Positions 1 through 9,421 of a stretch of DNA of 10,521 nucleotides are shown here, piece by piece. Source of the DNA: Euperipatoides rowelli (lineage: Eukaryota; Onychophora; Udeonychophora; Euonychophora; Peripatopsidae). A program made the position numbers and the translations under genes. The notes under the pieces were generated by a model. It saw only the letters and a list, made by a program, of their open reading frames with translations, searched no databases and had not been told where the DNA came from. Each line of letters starts with the position of its first letter. Position 1 is the stretch's first letter. Location: assembly GCA_003024985.2 (NCBI GenBank), contig PXIH01S0005198.1; one strand, 5' to 3'.

Positions 1-340
1 AAAAACGGCTTAATAAACTGAGATTATCTTAATTATTTAATCGAATATGAAGAAATGATGAATTAAACATGACTTTTAATGTAAAAATAAACCATTTTAG
101 CTTTTGTTTACATTAGCATTCATAATACACTTTAATGTTGATAAATATTGAATCAATACAAAATCACGTGATAGTCTAAAATACAGTATAAATGACATTA
201 TAGTTTTAAAATGATGTGTACAGAAACCACATGATAATCATATGTACAGTATATGCCAAAAGCTGTCAAGTGAGTGCGAGTGGGCATAATGGTCGTATAT
301 TTACGGCTCAATCTTTTTAGAGGTTAAACAAATTCTTGTG
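1..340. other. AT-rich intron DNA, no gene seen
   Basis: No frame on either strand shows a recognisable protein motif, and I find no splice-bounded exon of the kinase gene here. The stretch is AT-rich and carries two copies of the word TACAGTA (182-188, 245-251), which recurs through the window. It abuts the broken start of the retrotransposon relic at about 345. It is most likely part of the NLK intron that continues beyond the left edge. Confidence 0.6.
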
Positions 341-352
341 CAAGGAAACCAA

Positions 353-835
353 ATGGAACTGGAACGCAGTGCAACTGCAGAATTTGAATTAAGAAAAGCC
401 AGATCCATCCACATATTAACCCATTATGACCCAAACATTCCAATCATAGGGACAGCCAATGCATCAACATGGGGTCTAATTGCAGTGATTTAACATCACT
501 TCCAAAATGGTACAGAAAAGTCACACACCTTGTCCACCACCGAAAGGAATTACTGTTGGATAAGGAGGCCCTGGGATTTGTGTTTAATATCAAAAAGTTT
601 CACAATATTCTTTTCGGAAGGCAATTTACTCTCTACATGGATCATAAGCCATTGATATGCATCTTCTACCCCCAAAAAAGAAATAACTACCCTGGCGGTG
701 GTTAGATTACAACTCTGGGCACTGATTTTAAGTGCCTACAGCTATAATATTCAGTACAAACCTTCTAAGGAGAATAGCAATGTGGGACACTTGTCCAAAC
801 TGAATATTAAAGACAAACTAGCTTCAGAAAAATAA
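353..835 (+). pseudogene. Ty3/gypsy RNase H remnant (broken)
   Basis: RNase H degrades the RNA strand of the RNA-DNA hybrid during retrotransposition. Family motifs are spread over two frames. Frame 2 (353-about 550) gives HYDPNIPIIGTANAS, the usual entry to the domain, and STTERNY. Frame 1 (about 553-670) gives DKEALGFVF and LYMDHKPL. Frame 2 again (about 671-832) gives a LQLWALILSAYSYNIQY block and the closing LSKL. A TAA interrupts frame 2 at 491 and another ends it at 833. The first catalytic Asp of the DAS motif is Asn (codon 458-460). The Glu of KEAL (565-567) and the Asp of MDHKPL (640-642) remain. The last Asp, normally in ADALSR, is lost near 785. The domain cannot be functional. Confidence 0.85.
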
Positions 836-900
836 ATAGCAAATGTATTGGCTATCGGACACATAAATTCCCATGGTCTAGTCAGGATATTGTGGCAGCA

Positions 901-1691
901 ACTATTATGGACTCGAAATTAAATAAAATCTTAAATGACATTCAAAATTGCCAACTGAAAAAAGAACAAATCTCTACTCATGATGGATGCCTGCTCTGGG
1001 GTTTAAACCCCATATTCTACAGGAATTACACAGATGCCACACAGGTATGCTTAACATGATAATGTTAGACAGCAAACTCTGCTGTAGCCTAATATGGACG
1101 CACAATTGAACATTTAGTTAGAAAAAGCCGAAAATGTCAATTAAATTGCAAAAAAACCCTCCTAAGGCATCAATATACCTGTGAATCCGGCCTGAAGGCC
1201 CTTAGGACAGAATTCATATAGACTTGATGGAACCATACCACAGCAAAATGATAATGGTCACAGTCGACACCTTCTTCAAGTAGCCTGAAGCCAAAATGCT
1301 ACTGTATATAGGACAAGGAATCATTCTGATCACTTTAGAGGTCAACTTTTCACACTATGGATATCCCTGTCAACTGATTTCAGACAATGGAATTCAGTTT
1401 ACATACATCCATGATTTTTTAAACTTATCTAAAAGAAACATAGGCATCCTCCACACCGGAAGCCCACCATACCATCCTGCACCAAATGGCCTAAAGGAAC
1501 ACTTTGTGGACATAGTGAAAACCTTCCTATATAAACTAGAAGGCACGCACCCCCACCATTATAAATACAAGTTTACATCAATGAACTGTTATTTAAGTAT
1601 AGATCAACTCCACACATCATACATAAACTGACCCCAGCTGAAATGTTCCTCGGAAGGAACATAAAAACAAATCTACAATGAATGCACCCAC
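901..1691 (+). pseudogene. Ty3/gypsy integrase remnant (broken)
   Basis: Integrase inserts the cDNA copy into the host genome. Frame 1 from 901 contains DGCLLWG (982-1002), typical of the segment before the zinc finger; the HHCC finger that should follow is scrambled between about 1030 and 1200. The catalytic core is in frame 3 from 1209: RIHIDLMEPY with the first Asp at 1221-1223, VTVDTFFK, then a TAG at 1281 where family members have Trp. The LISDNG motif follows with the second Asp at 1383-1385, then SPPYHPAPNGLKE with the Glu at 1497-1499. All three catalytic residues survive, but 37 rather than 35 residues separate the second Asp from the Glu. The reading moves to frame 2 near 1589, giving YRSTPH and TPAEMFLGR, and stops at TGA 1679. 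Confidence 0.87.
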
Positions 1692-1791
1692 AGTTCCGTT
1701 CCCTAGTACATTAAAAAAAAAAAGTATAAAGATACAAATGGTATTATCAAAGTTATTTTCACTTCATAAGAACTCAAATTGATGAATAAAA

Positions 1792-1881
1792 GGAACGATC
1801 ACTAATGTCCTTGGTCTATTCACTTTTATAGTATTGTTTGACAATGGAAAAGAAGGCAAGTGACACTTCAATCAATTATGC
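1792..1881 (+). pseudogene. Integrase C-terminal (GTI...V.FDNG) remnant
   Basis: Frame 1 reads GTITNVLGLFTFIVLFDNG (1792-1848), then K-E-G-K, a TGA at 1861 and HFNQL. This matches the SH3-like integrase C-terminus that follows the core in invertebrate gypsy elements, where the pattern is G-x-I, a loop, a V-x-x-x-N-G strand and a basic residue before H-x-N-Q-L. The stop at 1861 sits at that basic position and could come from a CGA-to-TGA change. Between 1692 and 1791 the linking sequence is not readable. Downstream, 1957-2105 stays open in frame 1 without a known motif and may be the last tail of pol. Confidence 0.65.
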
Positions 1882-2469
1882 CCTTCACTCCTGCCCAAGC
1901 AGAAACCAATAGCATACACAGAAAAGGACAACTGGAACCATCTGAGAACTGAAGACATGGTACTAACAGCAGCAAAGCCAGTAAGCCCACCCTCATTAAA
2001 CATAGACAGTCAAGTTGGTGAATACCCTACTAAACCTCTGACATTCGCTACTCAAGTTGAGCCAGGAAACCACCAGACTGATTACATTATTAAAGGATTA
2101 GCAGGGGTAAGTGTGGTATATTGGCCATGCATAGAATACCATAGTACAATATAGTACACTATAATAGCACTATGCATATTATAGGGATTCCCTGGAAAAT
2201 GTGTGGTTTTTTTTTTTATTGTTTATTGGATGATTAGTGCTTTCAAGGGGTATCTAGTTATTTCAGAATATAAATTATTTTCTTAATATGGCATTTACGT
2301 GATATTATGCATATAAATATCGTATTAAATTATCTCCTGAACTATTCAGAGGCTCTTGAACACACTAATCAACTAATTAGTTATGCAACTATGTTAATTT
2401 GTGTGCATGCTTTTCCTAGTACTGTAGATAAGAAATCACATGCACACAAACTATTGTCTTAAACTGCAT

Positions 2470-2492
2470 GTTAGAGGGTGCTGCCCTCTAAC
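2470..2492 (+). repeat. Perfect 9-bp hairpin in LTR
   Basis: GTTAGAGGG (2470-2478) and CCCTCTAAC (2484-2492) are exact reverse complements around the 5-nt loop TGCTG. The stem is more GC-rich than its surroundings. The same stem sequence recurs 63 bp downstream. Confidence 0.8.
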
Positions 2493-2534
2493 CACCTGAT
2501 GTACCGTTATGTTTTATTATTTATTTGCAGTAGT

Positions 2535-2552
2535 TAGAGGGAGTACCCTCTA
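2535..2552 (+). repeat. Second LTR hairpin with the same stem
   Basis: TAGAGGG (2535-2541) and CCCTCTA (2546-2552) pair around the 4-nt loop AGTA. The left arm with its two preceding bases (2533-2541) is identical to the left arm of the hairpin at 2470, so the two are copies or were selected alike. Confidence 0.75.
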
Positions 2553-2648
2553 GAGTTTCTGATCGCCTCAACGTGCTATCATACCATATTGTTTTTAGGA
2601 GGCGGCTTATTATTTTGTATCGCTTTATTTCTGCAATAGAACCTGTAC

Positions 2649-2654
2649 AAATAA
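2649..2654 (+). promoter_or_regulatory. AATAAA poly(A) signal of the LTR
   Basis: The canonical hexamer lies in the candidate LTR, followed by a T/G-rich stretch (about 2660-2690), as expected at the R/U5 junction. It would act on plus-strand retrotransposon transcripts, not on the minus-strand kinase gene. In AT-rich DNA the hexamer is common, so position is the main support. Confidence 0.4.
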
Positions 2655-2891
2655 ACACACTTATTTTGTTGCTGTCAACTTTGTGTCCGAGCCGTTCCTT
2701 TTCATTCACACTGATGTTTTCACCTCACCTCGTGTAACATTTCTCCGTATCAAGAAGAATTTGTTATACTATATTGCATGAGTCTTCTGTTAATGAACTG
2801 AATGGTTCAATTAGCTTTAAGCTAACTAGTTATAATAGTTATTCTTTAACTTATGATTTTATTCGTTTGTATATCATTAGATATAATAGTA

Positions 2892-3090
2892 GGTCAAGTC
2901 ACAGCTTATCAAATATATTGTTACAGAATATAGGTCAGTATGGCAGCAGGGATATTTGTAACAGGTCAATGTGACAGAAAATATATTGTTTGTACAGAAT
3001 GCAGGTGTAGGCCAATGTGACAGAAGAGCTGCCTAAATTGCAGAATGTAGGCTAATTGGACATCAGAGATAATATTTTTTGACAAGATAT
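2892..3090 (+). repeat. Degenerate tandem repeat, about 40-bp units
   Basis: Units begin at 2892, 2933, 2964, 3010 and 3050 with GGTCAA/GGCCAA/GGCTAA-like starts, often continuing GTGACAG, and several close with an ACAGAAT or GCAGAAT motif. The clearest pair is GGTCAATGTGACAGAA (2964-2979) and GGCCAATGTGACAGAA (3010-3025). Spacings are 41, 31, 46 and 40 bp, so units have gained and lost sequence. No coding function is suggested. Confidence 0.55.
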
Positions 3091-4800
<1,710 letters not shown>

Positions 4801-4891
4801 TTAACTTCAAATAAGAATAATTTCACATTTCATATCTAATAGAAATTATAATCCAACTAACTGTGCAAACTAAATAATAATAATAGAAAAT

Positions 4892-4892
4892 N
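4892..4892. other. Undetermined base (n)
   Basis: A single unresolved base lies in intron sequence 120 bp from the kinase exon. It affects no coding or splice position. A second n lies at 9778, shortly after a run of ten C residues (9754-9763), where sequencing slippage is plausible. Confidence 0.95.
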
Positions 4893-5034
4893 GTACTACC
4901 GAAGAATATACAGTTATAGTAATTGAAATTGTGTGTTCCGAAGCCAGTAACAGCACCATCTAACAGTCTTATTCAAAAAAATTTTCTTCTTAGATCACTG
5001 CGATATAAAAACAAAAAATAAATTAAAAAAAAAG

Positions 5035-5161
5035 GTTGGATGCCCGTGTAACAGGCTTAAAAAATTGCCGCGGGAACTATTTTTAGAAACTTTAAGTGGT
5101 TTTTTCTTTTAGATAAAAAGGGCTTAAACGAAAAATGTTTGATGCCCGTGTAACGAGCTTA
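5035..5161 (+). repeat. Pair of direct repeats (GATGCCCGTGTAAC)
   Basis: GTTGGATGCCCGTGTAAC (from 5035) and GTTTGATGCCCGTGTAAC (from 5138) are near-identical, each followed by AG/GA and GCTTA. The copies are 103 bp apart. The DNA between them is unrelated except for another GGCTTAAA at 5120-5127. They stand out as GC-richer words in AT-rich DNA and could mark a small insertion or degraded tandem unit. Confidence 0.6.
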
Positions 5162-5321
5162 TTTGCTAGTGTACAGTAATTTAGCTCAACATGACTAAAA
5201 AAATGTATAAACAAACATATTTCCGTATTTGAAATTTTATTTTGTCATTAAAACATTTTTGTTTCAGATACTCAAGATCCTAATATAGTAAAAATAAACA
5301 TATTTCATGAAATAGTTTACC

Positions 5322-5356
5322 AGTGATACTTTGTAGTATACCAAGTGATACTTTGT
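5322..5356 (+). repeat. 13-bp direct repeat, 22-bp period
   Basis: AGTGATACTTTGT occurs at 5322-5334 and exactly again at 5344-5356. This is a short local duplication in the intron with no evident function. Confidence 0.7.
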
Positions 5357-5649
5357 GGCATATGTTTGCATGCCCAAGGGAGTAAACTAACTTCTTACAA
5401 CCATTAAAAATAGTATGCATATTTCTCTGAGTTATTAACCCTTTAAGGTACAGTACATGCCAGTATGGTTGCCAGGCAATTGCTGCTTGCAGATTGTGTG
5501 TGCTCATGTCTAACAAGGGCATACTTATTTCTAAAGTTGTTATATTTGATGTGCAGATGTAATGCATGTGCAAAAATAACATATGTAACAATATTTGTTT
5601 TTATAAACAAAAAAAAAAAGGACTGCATGCTTTATAAAATAATATCTTA

Positions 5650-5667
5650 AAAGCCACGTTTACACTG
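5650..5667 (+). repeat. Left terminal inverted repeat
   Basis: AAAGCCACGTTTACACTG matches the reverse complement of 6832-6849 at all 18 positions. Such ends are where a transposase binds and cuts. Confidence 0.85.
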
Positions 5668-5760
5668 TCCACTTTTCCGGAACACGGTTCACAATGCATT
5701 GCAATATTGACCCGTGTAAACATGCAAGCGAATTCTATTGAGATACAGCTTAGCAAATCC

Positions 5761-5797
5761 TGTACCGCAACAGCTTCTAAGTATCTGCTGCGGTACA
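5761..5797. repeat. Subterminal TGTACCGCA inverted boxes
   Basis: TGTACCGCA (5761-5769) faces its reverse complement TGCGGTACA (5789-5797) across 19 nt. A third copy lies at 6795-6803 near the other end of the element. Repeated subterminal boxes are commonly transposase-binding sites; that role here is inference. Confidence 0.6.
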
Positions 5798-6164
5798 TGC
5801 CTCAGGCTGCCGCTATTAGTAAAAACACATACAAGAGTCAAGAACCTATATCATAATAGAATTCGCTAAAATTAGTCACACCCGCTCTCACAATGATCAA
5901 TGATTACACGCATGTTTACTTTTGTCAATATTTTATAACGGCCAGTGCTAATTTGAAAGACACCAAAGTTTTGTTTTTTTTTAGTAATTGAATCAAAGAT
6001 TTAAGCCGTTGGCTTATACAGTTATAATACATTATCATTATATAATATTTAATAACCTCTAATTAATAACATATTTGAAAAACAAACCAACAAAACAAAT
6101 TATAAAAGTGAATGAAAGCAATGAAATTATAATAAGGAAATAAAACTTAACATATACGTCTCCA

Positions 6165-6205
6165 CTCCTTTTTTTTCTCTCTTTTCTTTTCTCTTCCCCT
6201 TTCTC
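6165..6205 (+). repeat. 41-nt pyrimidine tract
   Basis: An uninterrupted C/T run inside the TIR element. On the minus, kinase-sense strand it is a purine run, so it cannot serve as a polypyrimidine tract for that gene. Low-complexity sequence. Confidence 0.85.
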
Positions 6206-6831
6206 ACCCAAATCAACTCCGAATCAAAGCGTGCTCTTAATTTAATGTAAGCATCTAAGCTAACTACAAATGAATTAAAAGATTTATCATTTACATTCTC
6301 AAAGAACAAATTTTTTTTTTTTTTTTCATTTTTAAAGATGGGATTGAACCACTGTAAACATATTTATTACTTTATAAAACAAAATACATTTGACAGTGAA
6401 AAACAATATATAATACCAAAATGTAAACTAACACCAATATTTCTAGTACCGTAAGTTTTAATCGCAAATTAATTTCTAGCAGTTTATTGTAAATTAAAAC
6501 ATTGTGAACAAATAAAAATAGTAGCCTACACTTTACCAGCTACTCTCAGCTCGATTCTATCAGGTGAAATTCAACTATTTTCCAAACAATATCAGAATCT
6601 ACGATTGCTGCAGGTTTCTTTGACAAAGCATTTCACGATCCTCAATTTTGGAGACTTAATAATAAACAAACTATCTGTATCATGTTATTGTAGTCAACTT
6701 CCTCCTTGATTTGAATGATTACCTCTATTTTAAAATCATGCATTGCAAATTCAGTCATGCTTGAAGACAGCATAAACACGACGATTGCAATACCTGTACC
6801 GCAACGCGTATCGGAAAAGGATTCACTATGT

Positions 6832-6849
6832 CAGTGTAAACGTGGCTTT
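6832..6849 (-). repeat. Right terminal inverted repeat
   Basis: CAGTGTAAACGTGGCTTT is the exact reverse complement of the left end at 5650-5667 and closes the 1200-bp element. Confidence 0.85.
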
Positions 6850-6880
6850 AGTTGTAATGCAATATTAAAAAAAAGAAAAG

Positions 6881-6978
6881 AAAATGAATCAAGTTAAAAC
6901 TATAATAAATAAAAATTAGGTAGAATAACTGTATTCTACCTAATTTTTATTTAGAATATTTTTAACTCGATTCATTTT
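6881..6978. repeat. 98-nt near-perfect hairpin
   Basis: The arms are 6881-6927 and 6932-6978, 47 nt each, matching as reverse complements at 43 of 47 positions. The loop is the 4-nt ACTG. The innermost 22 pairs are uninterrupted, AT-rich and built on AAATAAAAATTAGGTAGAATA. It begins 31 bp outside the right end of the TIR element and lies in the NLK intron, so a pre-mRNA from the minus strand would contain it. It may be a fold-back MITE, a small-RNA hairpin or a palindromic duplication; the sequence does not decide. Confidence 0.85.
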
Positions 6979-7687
6979 TGTACACTCTCGAGCAGCTTAT
7001 AATATAAATACAAAATTGTAAGAATTTATCGACTTTTCAAACCCATGATCTTAGTTAATATAATATATACTGTGTGTATACATGTATATTTAGTATAGGC
7101 TCTACAGTATATTATAGAAAATAAAATAAAACAAATGAAAATAAATTTATCTTCTTCTAATCTTTTTTCTGATATAGCCTACTGTATATAAAATACATTG
7201 GAATAGCATATGTCTTCTATTTACAGTACTATAAGTAAGAACAGGAACAAGAATGACGCCTGGTGCTCATCTGCTAACGACGGCCAAACTGTGTTGCTAA
7301 GAATATTTTATTAAGAATAGGTGTCAAGATTATATTAATCTGGAATAAACAAATTAAGACTGGAGCTAATATTGTTTGACCAGAACTAAATTCTTCAGCT
7401 GTTTAACTAAAGAGTAATAGAACTCAAAAATTCTGACTGGCTGAAGAAAGTGAACTAGCATGGTACACAAATACCTTAAAATACTTGGGATGGAAAAGCA
7501 CATGCCATTTCCATCCAAGTAAGACAAAAAAAACATATATTGGTGAAATTCTTTTATTAGAAAGAATGTACGAGTATGTAAATTAGATAGAATGTTAGCT
7601 CCATGAATAATTAGCATTAAATCACACATGCAAGGAAGTTGTCTGTTTTATGCAATGTTTATGATCTTATAATTGATCTGATTATGT

Positions 7688-7725
7688 GAGCAATGCATTT
7701 ACTATAAAATAGTAAAGCATTGCTC
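7688..7725. repeat. 38-nt hairpin
   Basis: GAGCAATGC plus ATTTACTA (7688-7704) pairs with TAGTAAAGCATTGCTC (7710-7725) around a 5-nt loop. A single unpaired base in the left arm is the only defect. The stem ends sharply on both sides, so it is shorter than a typical pre-miRNA. Confidence 0.7.
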
Positions 7726-8556
7726 GATCGTAAACAAAACAAACTAAAAACAGTTATTCATTGAATGCATGAAGTAATGTTACAAACTAGAATTTATTTT
7801 ACAAATAATTTTCTTTATAATATAGGCTACTGTATACAGTATATACAATACATGTGAATACACACACACAGTATTATATTGTAAACATATATACTGTACC
7901 CCCTCCCTACTCCCACTAAAAAAAATCCTACACCACTGTAAATATTGAAAAAAAAAAATTAATTAATTAATGGGTATATTGATTTTTAGATTAAAATATA
8001 ATTTTTGGCCCGAAAATTCTAAATAAATTTGTACCTTAAGTGATTAAATGGCTGTATACTATACCTTTTAAATTCCTATTCTTTTGTTTAATTTTTTTAA
8101 ATTAAAATTTATATTATTTACAAGATATTTAAAAAAAAAAACTCTCATTAACGACAGCCAATTTTAGCAAATAGACAAAATTTACAAAAGTTTATAAAAA
8201 ATAAAATTAAATTAAAAATATTTTTTAATCAGTTCAATGGATATATTTCAAATAAACACCTTTTTATTTAAAAAAAAAAAAAAGCCCAATATTTTTAGTA
8301 ATTTGTAAGCCTTCACATTTCTTCAAAACCATAAACCCTCTAGGGATTACCCTTGGACCTCCACACTAGGGGTCTGTCTGGACACTGCTGAAGGCATGTA
8401 ATCCCACAGAACTCTGGCAAAAATTTTAAAGAAATGTATAGTATACAATAATGTACTCATTTTTTTTTTGCAATACATTACTTAATATACCTTAAAAATA
8501 ATTTACAACTTGAAGCAAAATTTGATTTTGGAAGTTTGCTGAAGATATTTATACTT

Positions 8557-8558
8557 AC
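8557..8558 (-). other. Splice donor after hinge exon
   Basis: The minus strand reads CTCAGAG then GTAAGTATAA, a full match to the consensus donor. It splits a Gly codon after its first base. Confidence 0.95.
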
Positions 8559-8665
8559 CTCTGAGTATTTGGTAGAGAAAAACTTTGACATGGTCCGGAG
8601 TCAATGGTTGAGGAGATACAATTATTTTGTGCAGGTCACTTTGCATGAGTTCTGTAATGACATAG
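8559..8665 (-). CDS. NLK: Nemo-like kinase exon: hinge region
   Basis: This 107-nt minus-strand exon carries the last base of a split codon, 35 full codons and the first base of a Gly codon. It reads YVITELMQSDLHKIIV, then SPQPLTPDHVKVFLYQILR. It covers strand 5, the hinge and helices D and E of the kinase fold; the Thr of VITELM is at the gatekeeper position and ELM forms the hinge that holds ATP. LMQSDLHKIIVSPQ is specific to NLK/nemo among MAPK-like kinases. It joins 4687-4772 to give QILR-G-LKYLHS without a gap. Human NLK, by memory, has VVTELM and PLSSDH here, so differences are conservative. Splice sites are good on both sides. Upstream exons with the glycine-rich loop lie beyond 10521. 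Confidence 0.96.
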
Positions 8666-8667
8666 CT
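8666..8667 (-). other. Splice acceptor before hinge exon
   Basis: The minus strand reads ACTTCCTTAATTCTGTGTCAG before CTATGTCATTAC. The tract is pyrimidine-rich but interrupted. The exon opens in phase 2, completing a codon expected to be Ile by comparison with NLK. Confidence 0.85.
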
Positions 8668-9372
8668 GACACAGAATTAAGGAAGTTTTTATAATCCATA
8701 AATAAGGACGATGATGTAAGATAGATCATCTTGAAACATTTATCAAGATAATAAATAAATATTTTCAAAAAGTGATAAAACACTAAATTAAATACTAATT
8801 CAAAATCATATAAAGATTAATAAAATAAAATTATTTATCTTTGCTTAGCTCACACTAGAGGTAGATTGGTCTTGAGTTAATATGTGTTCATTTTATTTAA
8901 AAGTCAAAATTAAAAGGTTATTTTTTTTTATGACTGATTTTCAAAAAAAATTACCAAAAAAAATTCCACTTAAAAAAATAAAATTAATAAAGGAATTATT
9001 TGCTTGCGGCTGCTGCATTTTTTTTTTTAAAAAATAGGATTATTTTATAGAAACGGTGCACAATTTAAATATTAAATGCTAATCCGTAAATACTAACAAT
9101 TATAAATGTTTATTCTTGAAGCATGATTTTGTTAATTTTTATTTTTTTTTTCCATTTAGCAATTTTAAATGTTCCTGCATGTTTGTTTATTTTACATTTT
9201 TTTTTTTCAATTAATATGTCACAGCCACCATGGCAAAGGTTTCACAATGTCCAGCTCCTATGATAATTTATTTAAACTAATTATTAGAATTCATATTAAC
9301 ATCATTTTATTGCTTATCGTACTTATATTATTTATCTACAGGCTTTTCATATTTTAACCAGGGTTCACAAAG

Positions 9373-9421
9373 GTGGGCCCAGCCCGGAAAAACCCACCAG
9401 GTTTTTTCGAGCTGGGCCCAC
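9373..9421. repeat. GC-rich 49-nt hairpin
   Basis: GTGGGCCCAGC (9373-9383) and GCTGGGCCCAC (9411-9421) are exact reverse complements. Inside them CGGAAAAACC and GGTTTTTTCG also pair with one mismatch, leaving a loop of only a few bases. Each outer arm contains the self-complementary TGGGCCCA. The GC content is far above the surrounding DNA. It sits at the start of the A-run/CCC motif block and may be the end of a repeat element. Confidence 0.75.

Larger units (their letters stand above)
345..2739 (+). mobile_element. Decayed Ty3/gypsy LTR retrotransposon, 3' half
   Basis: In plus orientation this span carries, in order, the end of a reverse transcriptase connection, an RNase H remnant, an integrase zinc-finger and core remnant, an integrase C-terminal remnant and a candidate 3' LTR. 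RNase H followed by integrase at the end of pol is the Ty3/gypsy arrangement. Gag, protease, the reverse transcriptase core and the 5' LTR are missing, so the copy is 5' truncated at about 300-350. At least two frame changes in the RNase H part, more in the integrase part, and several in-frame stops (491, 833, 1281, 1679, 1861) show that it is inactive and old. It lies antisense inside an intron of the NLK gene. The exact 5' boundary is not visible. Confidence 0.85.
2112..2739 (+). repeat. Candidate 3' LTR of the gypsy relic
   Basis: The span starts with TGTGGTATATT just after a purine-rich stretch (AGCAGGGGTAAG, 2100-2111) that would serve as polypurine tract. It ends with GTAACA, giving the TGT...ACA ends usual for LTRs, with a length of 628 nt. 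It holds a poly(A) signal (2649-2654) about 90 nt before its end and two hairpins. It lies directly downstream of the pol remnant, where a 3' LTR belongs. No second LTR exists in the window to align with, so both ends are inferred from position and motif only. Confidence 0.5.
5650..6849. mobile_element. Non-autonomous TIR DNA transposon, 1200 bp
   Basis: The ends are exact 18-bp inverted repeats: AAAGCCACGTTTACACTG at 5650-5667 and its reverse complement at 6832-6849. Similarity continues inward (CTTTTCCG plus a partly matching next ten bases on both sides). Subterminal boxes recur: CCTGTACCGCAAC at 5759-5771 and 6793-6805, and ATGCATTGCAA at 5694-5704 and 6738-6748. No transposase motif or long frame lies between, so movement would depend on an enzyme from elsewhere. 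The superfamily is open: TTAA precedes the left end and TTAG overlaps the right, which hints at a TTAA or TTA target site, but no clean duplication is visible. Confidence 0.75.

Noticed and set aside
21-50. Match between 21-50 and 4128-4160 (ATTATCTTAATTATTTAATC-like)
   Set aside because: About 20 bp of AT-only similarity with no extension; expected by chance at this composition.
2521-2709. 62-codon minus-strand ORF inside the LTR
   Set aside because: It runs antisense through the hairpin and poly(A) signal of the candidate LTR and shows no protein family.
2774-2974. 66-codon plus-strand ORF after the LTR
   Set aside because: Its composition is Ser/Tyr/Asn-rich, it overlaps the degenerate tandem repeat, and no motif is visible.
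5280-5798. Overlapping minus- and plus-strand ORFs
   Set aside because: They overlap on both strands, lack motifs, and some run through the end of the TIR element; they are chance frames.
5650-6849. Assignment of the TIR element to Harbinger, Kolobok or piggyBac
   Set aside because: The flanks CTTAA on the left and TTAG on the right do not give a clean TTA or TTAA duplication, and no transposase is present.
7366-7629. 87-codon minus-strand ORF as a possible kinase-gene exon
   Set aside because: It is on the right strand but shows no kinase sequence, and the hinge and HRD exons already join in frame across it.
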